Below are positions 10,156 through 18,913 of a DNA stretch of 64,000 nt, in pieces. Numbering within the stretch: the first letter of the stretch is position 1; every line of letters starts with the position of its first letter. Made by a program: the position numbers and the translations under genes. The DNA lies in the NCBI GenBank assembly GCA_003315335.1, contig QNRL01000003.1, positions 369,613 through 433,612 of the forward strand, given 5' to 3'. The notes beneath the pieces were generated by a model that was not told where the DNA came from, ran no database searches, and saw nothing but the letters and a program-made list of their open reading frames with translations. This DNA comes from Pseudocitrobacter faecalis (GTDB lineage Bacteria > Pseudomonadota > Gammaproteobacteria > Enterobacterales > Enterobacteriaceae).

Positions 10156-10914
10156 ATGAAAACACGTGCGATCGTGCTGGCCCTGGGTGCGACACTGCTG
10201 CTGAGCGGCTGTCAGAATATGGATTCAAACGGCATGTTAAACTCCGGCGCGGGTGCCTTTCAGGCCTTCTCTCTGAGTGATGAACAGGTGCAGGCACTGA
10301 GCGATCAGGCCTGTAAGGATATGGACGCAAAAGCTACCATTGCACCGTCGACCAGCGACTACAGCAAGCGTCTGAGTAAAATTGCCGCCGCGCTGGGTGA
10401 TAACATTAACGGTCAGCCGGTGAACTATAAGGTTTACGTGGCAAAAGACGTCAACGCCTTTGCGATGGCCAACGGCTGTATCCGTGTTTATAGCGGCCTG
10501 ATGGACATCATGACCGATAACGAAGTCGAAGCGGTGATTGGCCATGAAATGGGTCACGTTGCGCTGGGCCACGTGAAAAAAGGTATGCAGGTGGCGATTG
10601 GTACCAACGCCCTGCGCGCCGCAGCGGCCTCAGCGGGTGGGATCGTGGGTAGCCTGTCGCAATCGCAGCTTGGCGATTTAGGTGAAAAACTGGTGAATTC
10701 CCAGTTCTCCCAGCGTCAGGAATCGGAAGCGGATGACTACTCTTACGATCTGCTGCGTAAACGAGGCATTAATCCAACCGGCCTTGCCACCAGCTTTGAA
10801 AAACTGGCGAAACTGGAAGACGGTCGTCAGAGTTCCATGTTTGACGATCACCCGGCATCGCAGGAACGTGCGGCGCATATTCGTCAGCGTCTGGCGGCAG
10901 ACGGGATTAAGTAA
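10156..10914 (+). CDS. loiP: Outer-membrane metalloprotease LoiP (YggG)
   Basis: A 252-residue M48-family zinc protease. A lipoprotein signal ends at LLLSGC (Cys19), so it should be lipid-anchored; E. coli LoiP is an outer-membrane lipoprotein that acts with BepA in low-osmolarity conditions. The zinc motif HEMGH lies at 130-134 and the third ligand is in the ESEADDYS segment near 189-196. The length matches E. coli. It is next to tktA as in K-12; what follows (REP element, OprD porin, catabolic island) is not part of the K-12 order, where speB comes next. Confidence 0.95.
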   Translation: MKTRAIVLALGATLLLSGCQNMDSNGMLNSGAGAFQAFSLSDEQVQALSDQACKDMDAKATIAPSTSDYSKRLSKIAAALGDNINGQPVNYKVYVAKDVNAFAMANGCIRVYSGLMDIMTDNEVEAVIGHEMGHVALGHVKKGMQVAIGTNALRAAAASAGGIVGSLSQSQLGDLGEKLVNSQFSQRQESEADDYSYDLLRKRGINPTGLATSFEKLAKLEDGRQSSMFDDHPASQERAAHIRQRLAADGIK

Positions 10915-10916
10915 CT

Positions 10917-10992
10917 CCCTCTCCCTGAGGGAGAGGGAACCGTTCTGCACCGGTTTTCTCCCTCTCCCCGTGGGAGAGGGCCGGGGTGAGGG
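10917..10992. repeat. REP-like palindromic repeat pair
   Basis: Two GC-rich palindromes (CCCTCTCCC...GGGAGAGGG) are separated by about 30 bp; the second carries the tail GCCGGGGTGAGGG. The element begins 2 nt after the loiP stop codon, so it could also serve as transcript end protection. It is one of six loci in this window with the same family. Confidence 0.85.
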
Positions 10993-11391
10993 CATCAGCG
11001 CACACATCCCGCCCGTTTAACCTCGTTATCAATAATTGTGCAAAACTAATGCGATTATTTTATTCATCATTAAATCGCATCAATCGTTAATTAAATAGCA
11101 CGTTTTGCTAACAATAACTGAAAATCACCAAATAAATAATTTCAAAAGATCGCGTTTCAAAAGATATTTATTTTGTCATTTACAAACTTCCTGTTCATTC
11201 TCTCCTTAAGAATAAACCAATGCCATATAATCCATAGTCCATCCCCTGTAAGCCTTACCAGCCGTGGCCTGACATACCCGGCAATAGTGAAGAAACATTT
11301 ACACACATAATGATTGCAATCGTTTTTCATTCAGGAGAATATCGCGAAGAACTCAATACTTTTAATATAGACAGACAGAGACGTTCCCGCC
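10993..11391. other. AT-rich upstream region of the OprD porin gene
   Basis: About 400 bp with no gene that I can support. It is AT-rich and must contain the porin promoter. A 10-bp palindrome GATTGCAATC lies near 11310, too short to assign to a regulator. Confidence 0.5.
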
Positions 11392-12660
11392 GTGAAAAAT
11401 AAATTATCGTTAATTGCATTAGGCCTGATCGCCGCTACACCTGCATTTGCCAGCCAGCAATCTGAAAGCCAGGGCTTTGTTGATGACAGCCATTTAGATG
11501 TATTTTTGCGCAATGCGTATATCAACCGTGATTACCAGGATGGACTAAAAGATAAAGCCGAATGGGGTCAGGGCATTGTCGCGACCTTTGAATCGGGCTT
11601 CACCCAGGGTGTGGTCGGTTTTGGCGTTGACGGTATTGCGCAGTATGGCGTGCGTTTAGACGGTGGACGTGGCCGCAGCGGCGCGGGCGGGATCGACTTC
11701 TTCGCTCAGGATAACGATGGCCGAGCAAAATCTGACCTCGCGAAATTTGGCGCGACGGTTAAAGCCCGTTTCTCAAATACCGTACTGAGCTACGGCACCC
11801 AGCGCCCGGCGCTGCCGATTCTGACCGCGGATGATTCTCGTCTGTTGTACGAAACCTACACCGGTACCCTGTTGACCTCGAAAGAGATTGACGGCCTGGA
11901 AGTGAACGCCGGTTACTTCACCGACGAACAGCGTAAGAGTGACGACAGCCATAACTCAGGCCTCGAAAGCATCTCCTTCGGCGGTGCGAGCTACCAGTTC
12001 AACGACCAGTTCAGCGGTGCAATCTACGCATCTCACATTGAAGATGTGATGAACAAACAGTACCTGGGCCTGAACTACAAACAACCTTTCAGCACCGGCC
12101 AGCAGTTGGTTCTTGATTTCAACGGTTATAACTCTCGCCTCACCCCAGGCTATGCTGAATCGCTGGATACCGGCCGTAGCAACAGCATCTGGAGCCTGGC
12201 AGCCAGCTATATCTGGGATATTCATACCTTTAAAATTGCTTATCAACAGAGCAGCGGCAGCACCGGTTACAACTATGGCGGCTACCGTAACCAGGGCGGC
12301 GTGGGCGATGGCGGCAACACCATCTGGCTGGCAAACTCCTACTGGTCTGATTTTAACGGTGAAGATGAACGTTCATGGCAGGCATCTTACGGTCTGGACT
12401 TCGCGGGTCTTGGTTTACCGGGCCTGAGCTGGACCACTGCTTACGTGCGCGGCGATAACATCAAAACGTCACAGACCAGCAACGGTAAAGAACACGAATG
12501 GTTCAACCAGGTGCAATACCAGGTTCAGGACGGTGTGGCGAAAGATCTGAAATTCAAAGTCCGTTACTCCGTACTGCGCGTCTCTAACAACGCCAGCGAC
12601 TATAACGTGAGCGGGAACGAGGTTCGCGTGTACGTTGAATACCCGTTCAACGTATTCTGA
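11392..12660 (+). CDS. OprD-family outer-membrane porin
   Basis: A 422-residue outer-membrane protein with a Sec signal peptide ending near ATPAFA, an aromatic C-terminus (YPFNVF) and repeated amphipathic, aromatic-rich strands typical of 18-strand substrate-specific porins of the OprD group. The start is a GTG with only a weak upstream ribosome site; it gives a complete signal peptide and no ATG lies nearby. OprD porins pass small molecules such as amino acids or aromatic acids. It faces the end of the aromatic-degradation operon (convergent), so it probably admits the operon's substrate, which is inference from position. Confidence 0.85.
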   Translation: MKNKLSLIALGLIAATPAFASQQSESQGFVDDSHLDVFLRNAYINRDYQDGLKDKAEWGQGIVATFESGFTQGVVGFGVDGIAQYGVRLDGGRGRSGAGGIDFFAQDNDGRAKSDLAKFGATVKARFSNTVLSYGTQRPALPILTADDSRLLYETYTGTLLTSKEIDGLEVNAGYFTDEQRKSDDSHNSGLESISFGGASYQFNDQFSGAIYASHIEDVMNKQYLGLNYKQPFSTGQQLVLDFNGYNSRLTPGYAESLDTGRSNSIWSLAASYIWDIHTFKIAYQQSSGSTGYNYGGYRNQGGVGDGGNTIWLANSYWSDFNGEDERSWQASYGLDFAGLGLPGLSWTTAYVRGDNIKTSQTSNGKEHEWFNQVQYQVQDGVAKDLKFKVRYSVLRVSNNASDYNVSGNEVRVYVEYPFNVF

Positions 12661-12885
12661 CCCTCACCCTGCCCTCTCCCAAAGGGAGAGGGTAAAACCC
12701 TGCGCAAAATGTCACATCTCGCACTGTTTGTTCCCTCTCCCTTTGGGAGAGGGTAAAACCCTGCGCAAAATATACATCTCGCACTGTTTGTTCCCTCTCC
12801 CCTGGGAGAAGGTAAAACCCTGCGCAAAATATACATCTCGCACTGTTTGTTCCCTCTCCCTTTGGGAGAGGGTTAGGGTGAGGGG
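12661..12885. repeat. Tandem REP-like array, four palindromes at ~60 bp spacing
   Basis: Four copies of CCCTCTCCC-loop-GGGAGAGGG are joined by a conserved linker containing CCCTGCGCAAAAT and CTCGCACTGTTTG. The outer ends are mutually inverted (CCCTCACCC on the left, GGGTGAGGGG on the right). The array fills the gap between the convergent porin gene and the decarboxylase gene and may end both transcripts. Confidence 0.9.
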
Positions 12886-12899
12886 ATAAAGACCGCACC

Positions 12900-14540
12900 T
12901 TAATACAACGTCTTCTGCGGCGGCCCGGCAAAACGCAGCGCGCCAATATCGCCCATTCGCACTTCCACCACCGACGGCCCCGGCATTGCCAGTGCTTCTG
13001 TCATCGTGGCCTGAAAATCTTCCGCACGATTAACCGTCCACGCCTGTAAGCCGATGGCCTGCGCCAGCGCGGTGAAGTCCGGCGTGTGCAGTTCGTTATA
13101 ATACTGACGGCCACCGAAGTATTTATCCTGAATACCGCGCATCACACCGTAGCCGCCATCATTCATAATCAGCAGCGTCACGTTGGCTTTTTCCTGTGCC
13201 AGCGTTGCCAGTTCACCCAGATTCAGGCTCAGGCCACCATCCCCCACCAGCCCCACCACTTTGTGCTGCGGGTTAGCAATCGCGGTGCCAATCGCCATCG
13301 GCAGCCCCATCCCAATTGCCCCGGCGAGGGAGTGAATATTTTTCAGCGGCTGATGGGCGCGGAACAGACGGCTGCCCCATAGGCTGCCGGAAACGGTAAT
13401 ATCCCGCACCAGAATGCCGTCGTCCGGCAGCGCATGTTCAATAGCGTCATTCAGCCCGGCATACGCGCCGCACTGCTCGCGCAAACCTTGTTCCGCCGCC
13501 ACGACTGCCTGCTGCACCTGCTCATCCCACGCGCTGTTGCCCCATTCACGCCCCTGAGCTTTCGCGGCTAACGCCGTCAGCAATGCATCGCAGTCAGCGA
13601 TAATCGTCTGATCCATCAGGTAATTCCGGCTCGCTGCCGCCGGGTCGATATCAATCTGCACGCGCGGCTCCGGCAGCGTCAGCGTCCAGGAGCGGGTCTC
13701 ATTACTGCGCAGACGTGAGCCCGCCACCAGCGTGAAATCACAGGTTTCCATCATCGCTTCCACGGATGGCGAGTTATGGAACGCGCGCAGGCTGGCGCGA
13801 TGATTATCCGGCAACACACCGCGTGCATGGGTGCTGGAAATAACCGTCATCCCGGCATCCGCCAGCGTCTTAACTGCCGCCGCGCTCGCCAGTGCCCCGC
13901 CGCCCAACCACAGCAGCGGTTGCTTCGCCTGCTTAAGCTGCGCCCACAGCGCATCAACGGTTGCGGCATCCACCGCCGCAGGCGTCGCCGGACGTATCGC
14001 GGTCGTCACCAGCGAAGCGGGGATTTTCGCGCCCTGAATATCAATAGGAATTTCCACCGACACCGGGCCACACGGCGGTGTCTGTGCGTCCTGAATCGCT
14101 TTATGCAAAATCGCTACCGCCTGATTGGCATTGCTGATGCGGTAGGCGCGTTTTGAGCTGGCCTTCAGAAAAGTTAGCTGGTCGCGCGTCTCGTGAATAA
14201 ACCCGGTATCCGCATCCAGCCAGGCTTTTTCCACCTGGCCGGTCAAATGCAACAGCGGCGTGCAGGCGTTCATCGCCTCAACCAGTGCACCAACGGCATT
14301 ACCCGCACCTGCGCCGGTGCTGGTCAGCGCCACGCCGAGGCCGGAAAAACGCCCGTGCGCATCCGCCATCGTCACCGATCCCGCTTCACCGCGCGCCGGG
14401 ACGAAACGGATGTTGCCACGCTGCCCAACGGCATCGGCAATCGGCAGGTTGTGGATAGAGATAACGCCGTAGATGGCGTCTACCTGATACTGCTCCAGCG
14501 TTCTGGCAATGGCCTCGCCGACGGTAATCATTTCACTCAT
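12900..14540 (-). CDS. ThDP-dependent 2-oxo-acid decarboxylase (benzoylformate decarboxylase-like)
   Basis: A 546-residue member of the acetolactate synthase/benzoylformate decarboxylase family. The conserved glutamate that activates thiamine diphosphate is Glu52 (ARGEAGS), and the ThDP/Mg motif runs from GDGGLSLN near 433 to MNDGGYG near 460. It is the last gene of the 14-gene operon, 15 nt after the aldehyde dehydrogenase. Together they could turn a 2-oxo acid into an aldehyde and then an acid. The exact substrate cannot be told; an acetolactate-synthase-type carboligase is the alternative, but isoleucine/valine genes are absent here. Confidence 0.8.
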   Translation of the reverse strand: MSEMITVGEAIARTLEQYQVDAIYGVISIHNLPIADAVGQRGNIRFVPARGEAGSVTMADAHGRFSGLGVALTSTGAGAGNAVGALVEAMNACTPLLHLTGQVEKAWLDADTGFIHETRDQLTFLKASSKRAYRISNANQAVAILHKAIQDAQTPPCGPVSVEIPIDIQGAKIPASLVTTAIRPATPAAVDAATVDALWAQLKQAKQPLLWLGGGALASAAAVKTLADAGMTVISSTHARGVLPDNHRASLRAFHNSPSVEAMMETCDFTLVAGSRLRSNETRSWTLTLPEPRVQIDIDPAAASRNYLMDQTIIADCDALLTALAAKAQGREWGNSAWDEQVQQAVVAAEQGLREQCGAYAGLNDAIEHALPDDGILVRDITVSGSLWGSRLFRAHQPLKNIHSLAGAIGMGLPMAIGTAIANPQHKVVGLVGDGGLSLNLGELATLAQEKANVTLLIMNDGGYGVMRGIQDKYFGGRQYYNELHTPDFTALAQAIGLQAWTVNRAEDFQATMTEALAMPGPSVVEVRMGDIGALRFAGPPQKTLY

Positions 14541-14555
14541 AACTCACCCTTATTC

Positions 14556-16025
14556 TTAGTCGCACCAGCGGTTGACGCTATTGCCCGTCGCCAGATAAAT
14601 GCTCTTTTGTTGCATCCAGGCTTTCAGCCCCTGAATACCCTTTTCGCGGCCCAGACCGCTCTCTTTAAAGCCCCCGAACGGGGTCGAAATGGCGAAAACT
14701 TTGTAGGTGTTGATCCACACCGTGCCCGCTTCCAGCTGCTCGCTTAAACGCAGCGCTCGTCCGGTGTCGCGCGTCCAGATACCCGCCGCCAGCCCATAAA
14801 CCGATGCGTTCGCCTCAGAAATCAGCGACGCTTCGTCGGCAAACGGCATCGCCACCAGCACCGGGCCGAAGATCTCTTCCTGACAAACGCGCGCCTGATT
14901 ATTCAGGCCATCAATAATCGTCGGCTGGAAATAGCTGCCACAGGCAAGCGCCGGGTCAGCGGGAATTTCACCACCGCACAGCACGCGTCCGCCCTCTTTC
15001 TGCGCCAGTGCGACGTAATCCATTACGCTTTTGCGATGCTTTTCGTTAATCAGCGGCCCAATGTGCGTACCTTCCTGATGAGGGTGCCCGACGCGCAGCG
15101 AGCGCGTTAATTCCAGCAGCCGCGCCATCAGCGGTTGATAAACCGACGCGTGAATAAACAGACGCGAACCGGCGATACACGCCTGCCCTGCTGAACTGAA
15201 AATGCCGTAGCAAATGCCGCGCGCCGCCTGCTCGATATCGGCGTCTTCCAGTACGATGGTCGGTGACTTACCGCCCAGTTCCAGCGAGGCGGGGATCAGT
15301 TTTTCCGCCGCCACGTGCGCCAGATGCCGCCCGGTGGTCGTGCCGCCGGTGAAAGAGATTTTCCGAATCAGAGGATGGCGCGCCAGCGCATCGCCAATCA
15401 CCGAGCCTTTCCCCGGCAGCACGCTCAACAGTCCGGCGGGAAGTCCAGCCTGTTCAAAAATACGCGCCAGCTCCAGCGCCATCAGCGGCGTAGCTTCCGC
15501 TGGTTTGAGGATCACCGCATTGCCCGCGGCAATCGCCGGAGCGACCTTCTGCATTTCGCTGGCAATCGGCGAGTTCCACGGCGTAATGGCCGCTACTACG
15601 CCCAGCGGCTCATAGCGGCTGAGGGTTAATACCTCCGCCATGCGCGGGGTCGGCAATTCGCCCTCCAGCAGTTCGCAGGCCGCCGCAAAATAACGCGCCG
15701 TTCCCGCCGCGCTCATTACCAGACCACGCGCTTCCGGCAACGGTTTGCCGTTGTCGCGGCTTTGCATCAGGGCCAGTTCCTCCACGCGCGATTCGATAAT
15801 GTCCGCCACGTTGTGCAGCACTTTCGCCCGCTGATGGGGCAGCGCAGTGCGCCATGCCGGGTCACGCCAGGCGCGCTCGGCGCTTTTTACCGCGTCGTTC
15901 ATGTCGTCGATGCTGGCGGCGTTAAGCGTGGCATTCAGCGAACCGTCCGCCGGGAAGGTGCTCTGCATCGCTTCGCCGTTGCCGCGTCGCCAGACGCCGC
16001 CCACAAAAATTGAGAGTTCTTGCAT
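14556..16025 (-). CDS. NAD(P)-dependent aldehyde dehydrogenase
   Basis: A 489-residue aldehyde dehydrogenase with all catalytic residues: Asn151 in TPWNSP, Glu249 in LELGGKSP and the nucleophile Cys283 in GQACIAGS. The cofactor loop FTGGTTTG is near 225. It oxidises an aldehyde to the acid in the cytoplasm. It lies 9 nt after the aspartate-dehydrogenase-like gene and 15 nt before the ThDP decarboxylase, whose product it probably consumes. The start has an AGAGG ribosome-binding site. Confidence 0.88.
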   Translation of the reverse strand: MQELSIFVGGVWRRGNGEAMQSTFPADGSLNATLNAASIDDMNDAVKSAERAWRDPAWRTALPHQRAKVLHNVADIIESRVEELALMQSRDNGKPLPEARGLVMSAAGTARYFAAACELLEGELPTPRMAEVLTLSRYEPLGVVAAITPWNSPIASEMQKVAPAIAAGNAVILKPAEATPLMALELARIFEQAGLPAGLLSVLPGKGSVIGDALARHPLIRKISFTGGTTTGRHLAHVAAEKLIPASLELGGKSPTIVLEDADIEQAARGICYGIFSSAGQACIAGSRLFIHASVYQPLMARLLELTRSLRVGHPHQEGTHIGPLINEKHRKSVMDYVALAQKEGGRVLCGGEIPADPALACGSYFQPTIIDGLNNQARVCQEEIFGPVLVAMPFADEASLISEANASVYGLAAGIWTRDTGRALRLSEQLEAGTVWINTYKVFAISTPFGGFKESGLGREKGIQGLKAWMQQKSIYLATGNSVNRWCD

Positions 16026-16034
16026 ATCAGCCTC

Positions 16035-16805
16035 TTAGCACTGAGCCAGTTCACGGCAGGCGCGCACCGCGCTCAGTGCCGCCAGAGTGGAGGTTTTCGG
16101 GTTGCTGGCGAGCGGCAAGCCGCTGAGTTCGAGGTGGAATTCGCCAAACAGGCCCTCGACGTGCAGGGTATGGGTGTTACGTTTCGTCGCCGGGTCAACC
16201 ATTAACTGAACGCGAGTGTCATCCATTCCCACGCCACCCAGCGCCACGGTTGCCGCCACGTTGGCATTCGCCGGAAAGAGGCGTGCGGCTTCCCGCGCAC
16301 TGCCTTCGAAAAAGATTTGCGCCTCCTGCACCGTCGCCAGGTCAATCAGCTGCTCAGCATAGCTCCCGCGCCAGCTGGCGGGGCTTTTACGCGACTGATA
16401 GGTTACGCGCTGCAAGCCACCCTCTTTTGCCGCCGATAAACCGTCGATGCCCGCCACCGCGCCTGCCAGCAGGGTTAATTTCCCCCCCGCGTTCAGCAGC
16501 CGCTGCTCAAGTTCGCTATCGGCCAGTGCGCCAGTGGAGACAACCGCCAGGTGCCAGCCGCGTTTGAGAACCGCTTCGCCGTACTGCGCCACCGCCTGCT
16601 GACTGGCACACTCCAGCACCAGATCCGGCGCGGCATCGCATGCCAGTGGATCAACCAGCGGGGTAACCTCACCGTGAAAACGATCCAGAACCGCCTGATG
16701 ATGTGATTCCCGCGCCACGATCCAGCCGATCGCCACGTTGGCAGGTAAACGTTCGATCACTGCCTGGGCCATCGCGCCGTAGCCAATTAACATGACCTTT
16801 TTCAT
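16035..16805 (-). CDS. L-aspartate dehydrogenase-like oxidoreductase (NadX family)
   Basis: A 256-residue protein of the aspartate dehydrogenase family. It has an N-terminal Rossmann motif LIGYGAMAQA and the family segments FPANANVAATVAL and SNPKTS. Family members convert aspartate and NAD(P) to iminoaspartate/oxaloacetate and ammonia. There are two adjacent ATGs; the second (16805) has the better spacing to AAGGAG. It sits in the middle of an aromatic-degradation operon with no NAD-biosynthesis genes, so a catabolic amination or deamination role is more likely than NAD synthesis. From memory, Pseudomonas aeruginosa PA3505 is a characterised enzyme of this family in a similar gene neighbourhood. 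Confidence 0.75.
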   Translation of the reverse strand: MKKVMLIGYGAMAQAVIERLPANVAIGWIVARESHHQAVLDRFHGEVTPLVDPLACDAAPDLVLECASQQAVAQYGEAVLKRGWHLAVVSTGALADSELEQRLLNAGGKLTLLAGAVAGIDGLSAAKEGGLQRVTYQSRKSPASWRGSYAEQLIDLATVQEAQIFFEGSAREAARLFPANANVAATVALGGVGMDDTRVQLMVDPATKRNTHTLHVEGLFGEFHLELSGLPLASNPKTSTLAALSAVRACRELAQC

Positions 16806-16814
16806 CATTGCTCC

Positions 16815-17609
16815 TTAAAGGTGACGGCAGAAACCGCCGGAGACATCCAGCGCGGCCCCGGTGGTGAAAGAAGCCAGCGGTGACGCCAGGAATAACAGTG
16901 CCTGCGCGGGTTCCTGTGGTTTACCCAGACGCCCCATCGGAATGCCGCGCTTGTGGGCGATATCACCGGTCCACGCCGGCCAGCTCTGGCTTTTATCGCT
17001 GCGCTGCTCATAGCGGCGCTGCCATTGGCCGGATTCCACCATCCCCAGCAGAATGGAATTCACGCGGATGCCTTTCTCCACCAGGTCTTTCGACAGGGTG
17101 AGCGTCATGTTCAGCAGCGCGGCGCGCGCGGCGGAGGTGGCGATCATGTGCTCTTCCGGCTGTAGCGCCAGCAGCGAATTGACGCAGGTGATCGACGCGA
17201 TATCCGACGCTTCAAGCTGGCTTAAAAACGCCTGCACCGGGTTAATGACGCCAAATAATTTCAGCTCGGCTTCATGCAGCCATGCGCTGCGCGGGGTGTC
17301 AGCAAAATGGGCGACGAAGCCCTGCCCGGCGTTGTTGATCAGCATGTCGGCGCGGCCCAGATTCACCTCAACGGCGGCGGCGAATGCCTGTACATCCTCT
17401 TCTTTCAGTACATCGCAGCAGGCAGAGAAAATCTCGCCCTGCGGAAATTCGTTGAGCAACGCGGCGTGCGCGCTGGCGAGCCTGTCCGGATCGCGGCCAC
17501 AAAATGCCACTTTTGCGCCTTCGCCCAGTAACAGGCGCAGGGTTTCGAAACCGATCCCCGACGATCCTCCGGTGACTACCGCTACACGCCCTTCAATTTG
17601 TGCATTCAT
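16815..17609 (-). CDS. Atypical short-chain dehydrogenase/reductase, catalytic Tyr and Lys replaced
   Basis: A 264-residue SDR-fold protein with an intact nucleotide-binding motif TGGSSGIG (13-20) and NNAG (92-95), and a C-terminus ending in the usual VSGG. Where SDRs have the YxxxK catalytic pair, this one reads TSAAR (Thr158, Arg162). A Ser (144) remains. It may bind NAD(P) without the classical chemistry or use another mechanism. The start ATG lies inside the preceding hydrolase gene (17-bp overlap) with a GGAAGAGG site; the reading frame is open much further upstream, but there it is a shadow of the hydrolase. It is followed 9 nt later by the aspartate-dehydrogenase-like gene. Confidence 0.8.
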   Translation of the reverse strand: MNAQIEGRVAVVTGGSSGIGFETLRLLLGEGAKVAFCGRDPDRLASAHAALLNEFPQGEIFSACCDVLKEEDVQAFAAAVEVNLGRADMLINNAGQGFVAHFADTPRSAWLHEAELKLFGVINPVQAFLSQLEASDIASITCVNSLLALQPEEHMIATSAARAALLNMTLTLSKDLVEKGIRVNSILLGMVESGQWQRRYEQRSDKSQSWPAWTGDIAHKRGIPMGRLGKPQEPAQALLFLASPLASFTTGAALDVSGGFCRHL

Positions 17610-18363
17610 CGCGCACCTCTTCCATTGCCTGCAAAAGCCATTGATTAAATGTCGTTTCGTTATCGAGATAGCTGGCATGCCCGGCCTTCGGAACGGCGGT
17701 GTATGGCATGCCGTAGCGTGCGGCCAGCGCCTGCGCGGCCTCCGGCGGCGTGATGGTGTCCTGCTCACCGCAGCACACACTGAACGCACCGCCGTACTGT
17801 TCAAGCCAGCGGTGAATATCGTCGTGCGCCAGCATCCATGCCGCCGCCAGATAGCCTTCCGGGCGTAGACGTCGCATCCCTGCCGCCACCGTCGCCACAT
17901 CGTCCTGGCGTGCCGCCGGTTGCAGCAGGGCCGCCGCGCGGGTTTGCGCGAGGATCTCACCGCCCATCGCGATTTGCTGTTCCCGACTGCGCCAAACCTG
18001 CTCGCGTTTTTGCGCCGTCGCGTTGCCGTAACCCTGCGCCGGGTCTGCCAGCAGCAAATGCACAACCCGTTCGGGGTAACGCGCGGCAAAGGCGCTGGCC
18101 ACCAGCGCGCCCAGCGAATGCCCTACCAGCACTGTTTGCCAGATGCCAGCACGGTCAAGCAACAGCGCGAGCGCATCGGCGTAGTCGCCCGCATTCGCCC
18201 GCTCGGTTGCCAGCATCGGGCTTTCGCCATAGCCCGGCATATCCCAGGCCAGCACGCGGCAGCCCGGTAGCGTCATCTGCTTATGCCAGGACGCCGCGCC
18301 GGAGCTAATACCATGCAGCAGCATCACCGTTACGCCATGGCCCTGTTCACGAAAACCCGTCAT
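17593..18363 (-). CDS. Alpha/beta hydrolase, meta-cleavage-product hydrolase-like
   Basis: A 256-residue alpha/beta hydrolase with a complete triad: Ser83 in GHSLG, Asp202 in GEQDTI and His229 in KAGHASY; the oxyanion motif LLHGISSG is at 15-22. The architecture is that of C-C hydrolases such as MhpC/BphD, which split ring-fission products made by extradiol dioxygenases. An extradiol dioxygenase is encoded in the same operon, which supports this role. An esterase or lactonase function is not excluded. It starts 9 nt after the cupin gene and overlaps the following SDR by 17 bp. Confidence 0.75.
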   Translation of the reverse strand: MTGFREQGHGVTVMLLHGISSGAASWHKQMTLPGCRVLAWDMPGYGESPMLATERANAGDYADALALLLDRAGIWQTVLVGHSLGALVASAFAARYPERVVHLLLADPAQGYGNATAQKREQVWRSREQQIAMGGEILAQTRAAALLQPAARQDDVATVAAGMRRLRPEGYLAAAWMLAHDDIHRWLEQYGGAFSVCCGEQDTITPPEAAQALAARYGMPYTAVPKAGHASYLDNETTFNQWLLQAMEEVRDECTN

Positions 18364-18372
18364 CGCAATTCC

Positions 18373-18903
18373 TTAGTTACGTTTCACTTTCGACAGCGGA
18401 TGGTCTGCCGGATAGGTTGGGATCTCCGGCTTTTTGGTGCCGAGCATCACGCACATCAGCGCTTCTTCTTCGCCATGGTTAAACAGGCCGCGATAGATCC
18501 CCGCCGGAACGGAGATGAGATCGCGCTCGCGCAGTACCGTTTCGGTGTAGTTGTCACCATCCTGAATCATCAGGGTGATCTGCCCTTTCAGCATGAAGAA
18601 GACCTCTTCCACGTCATCGTGCAGATGCAGCGGGCCTTCGCATTTCGACGGCAGCACCATGGTGGAGAAGGTGAAGTGCTCCGCCGCCACGGTGTTGGTA
18701 TCGCTGGCGACACCGGTCGCCCCGGTGCCGATATAACGCATCTGCGCACGGCGATATTTCGGGTCAAAATCCGCCTGGAACTTCAGCGCGTTCCAGTCAT
18801 ATTTACGACCTTCAAAGCGGGCAATACGCGACTCCACCCACTCTTCCATGGTCAGATTTTCTGGCTTGATGCCGGTTTTCGCGCTTACGGTTGAATCAGA
18901 CAT
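18373..18903 (-). CDS. Cupin-domain protein
   Basis: A 176-residue single-cupin protein. The metal-binding motif HLHDDVEEVFF gives His93, His95 and Glu99/100, followed by a GxxxxxxxG loop (MLKGQITLM) and a C-terminal cupin strand set. Cupins in catabolic operons act as isomerases, dioxygenases or hydrolase helpers; this one cannot be assigned. Its GGAG ribosome site overlaps the stop codon of the upstream MFS gene, indicating coupled translation. Confidence 0.75.
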   Translation of the reverse strand: MSDSTVSAKTGIKPENLTMEEWVESRIARFEGRKYDWNALKFQADFDPKYRRAQMRYIGTGATGVASDTNTVAAEHFTFSTMVLPSKCEGPLHLHDDVEEVFFMLKGQITLMIQDGDNYTETVLRERDLISVPAGIYRGLFNHGEEEALMCVMLGTKKPEIPTYPADHPLSKVKRN

Positions 18904-18913
18904 GACACACTCC

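Noticed and set aside
11308-11326. GATTGCAATC palindrome and LacI-type operator resemblance upstream of the porin
   Set aside because: Agreement with LacI-family consensus is poor when aligned on the central CG, and a 10-bp palindrome is expected by chance.
12635-12946. Open frames of 78-99 codons on both strands downstream of the porin
   Set aside because: They lie within the tandem palindromic array and contain its repeated peptide; no start signal.
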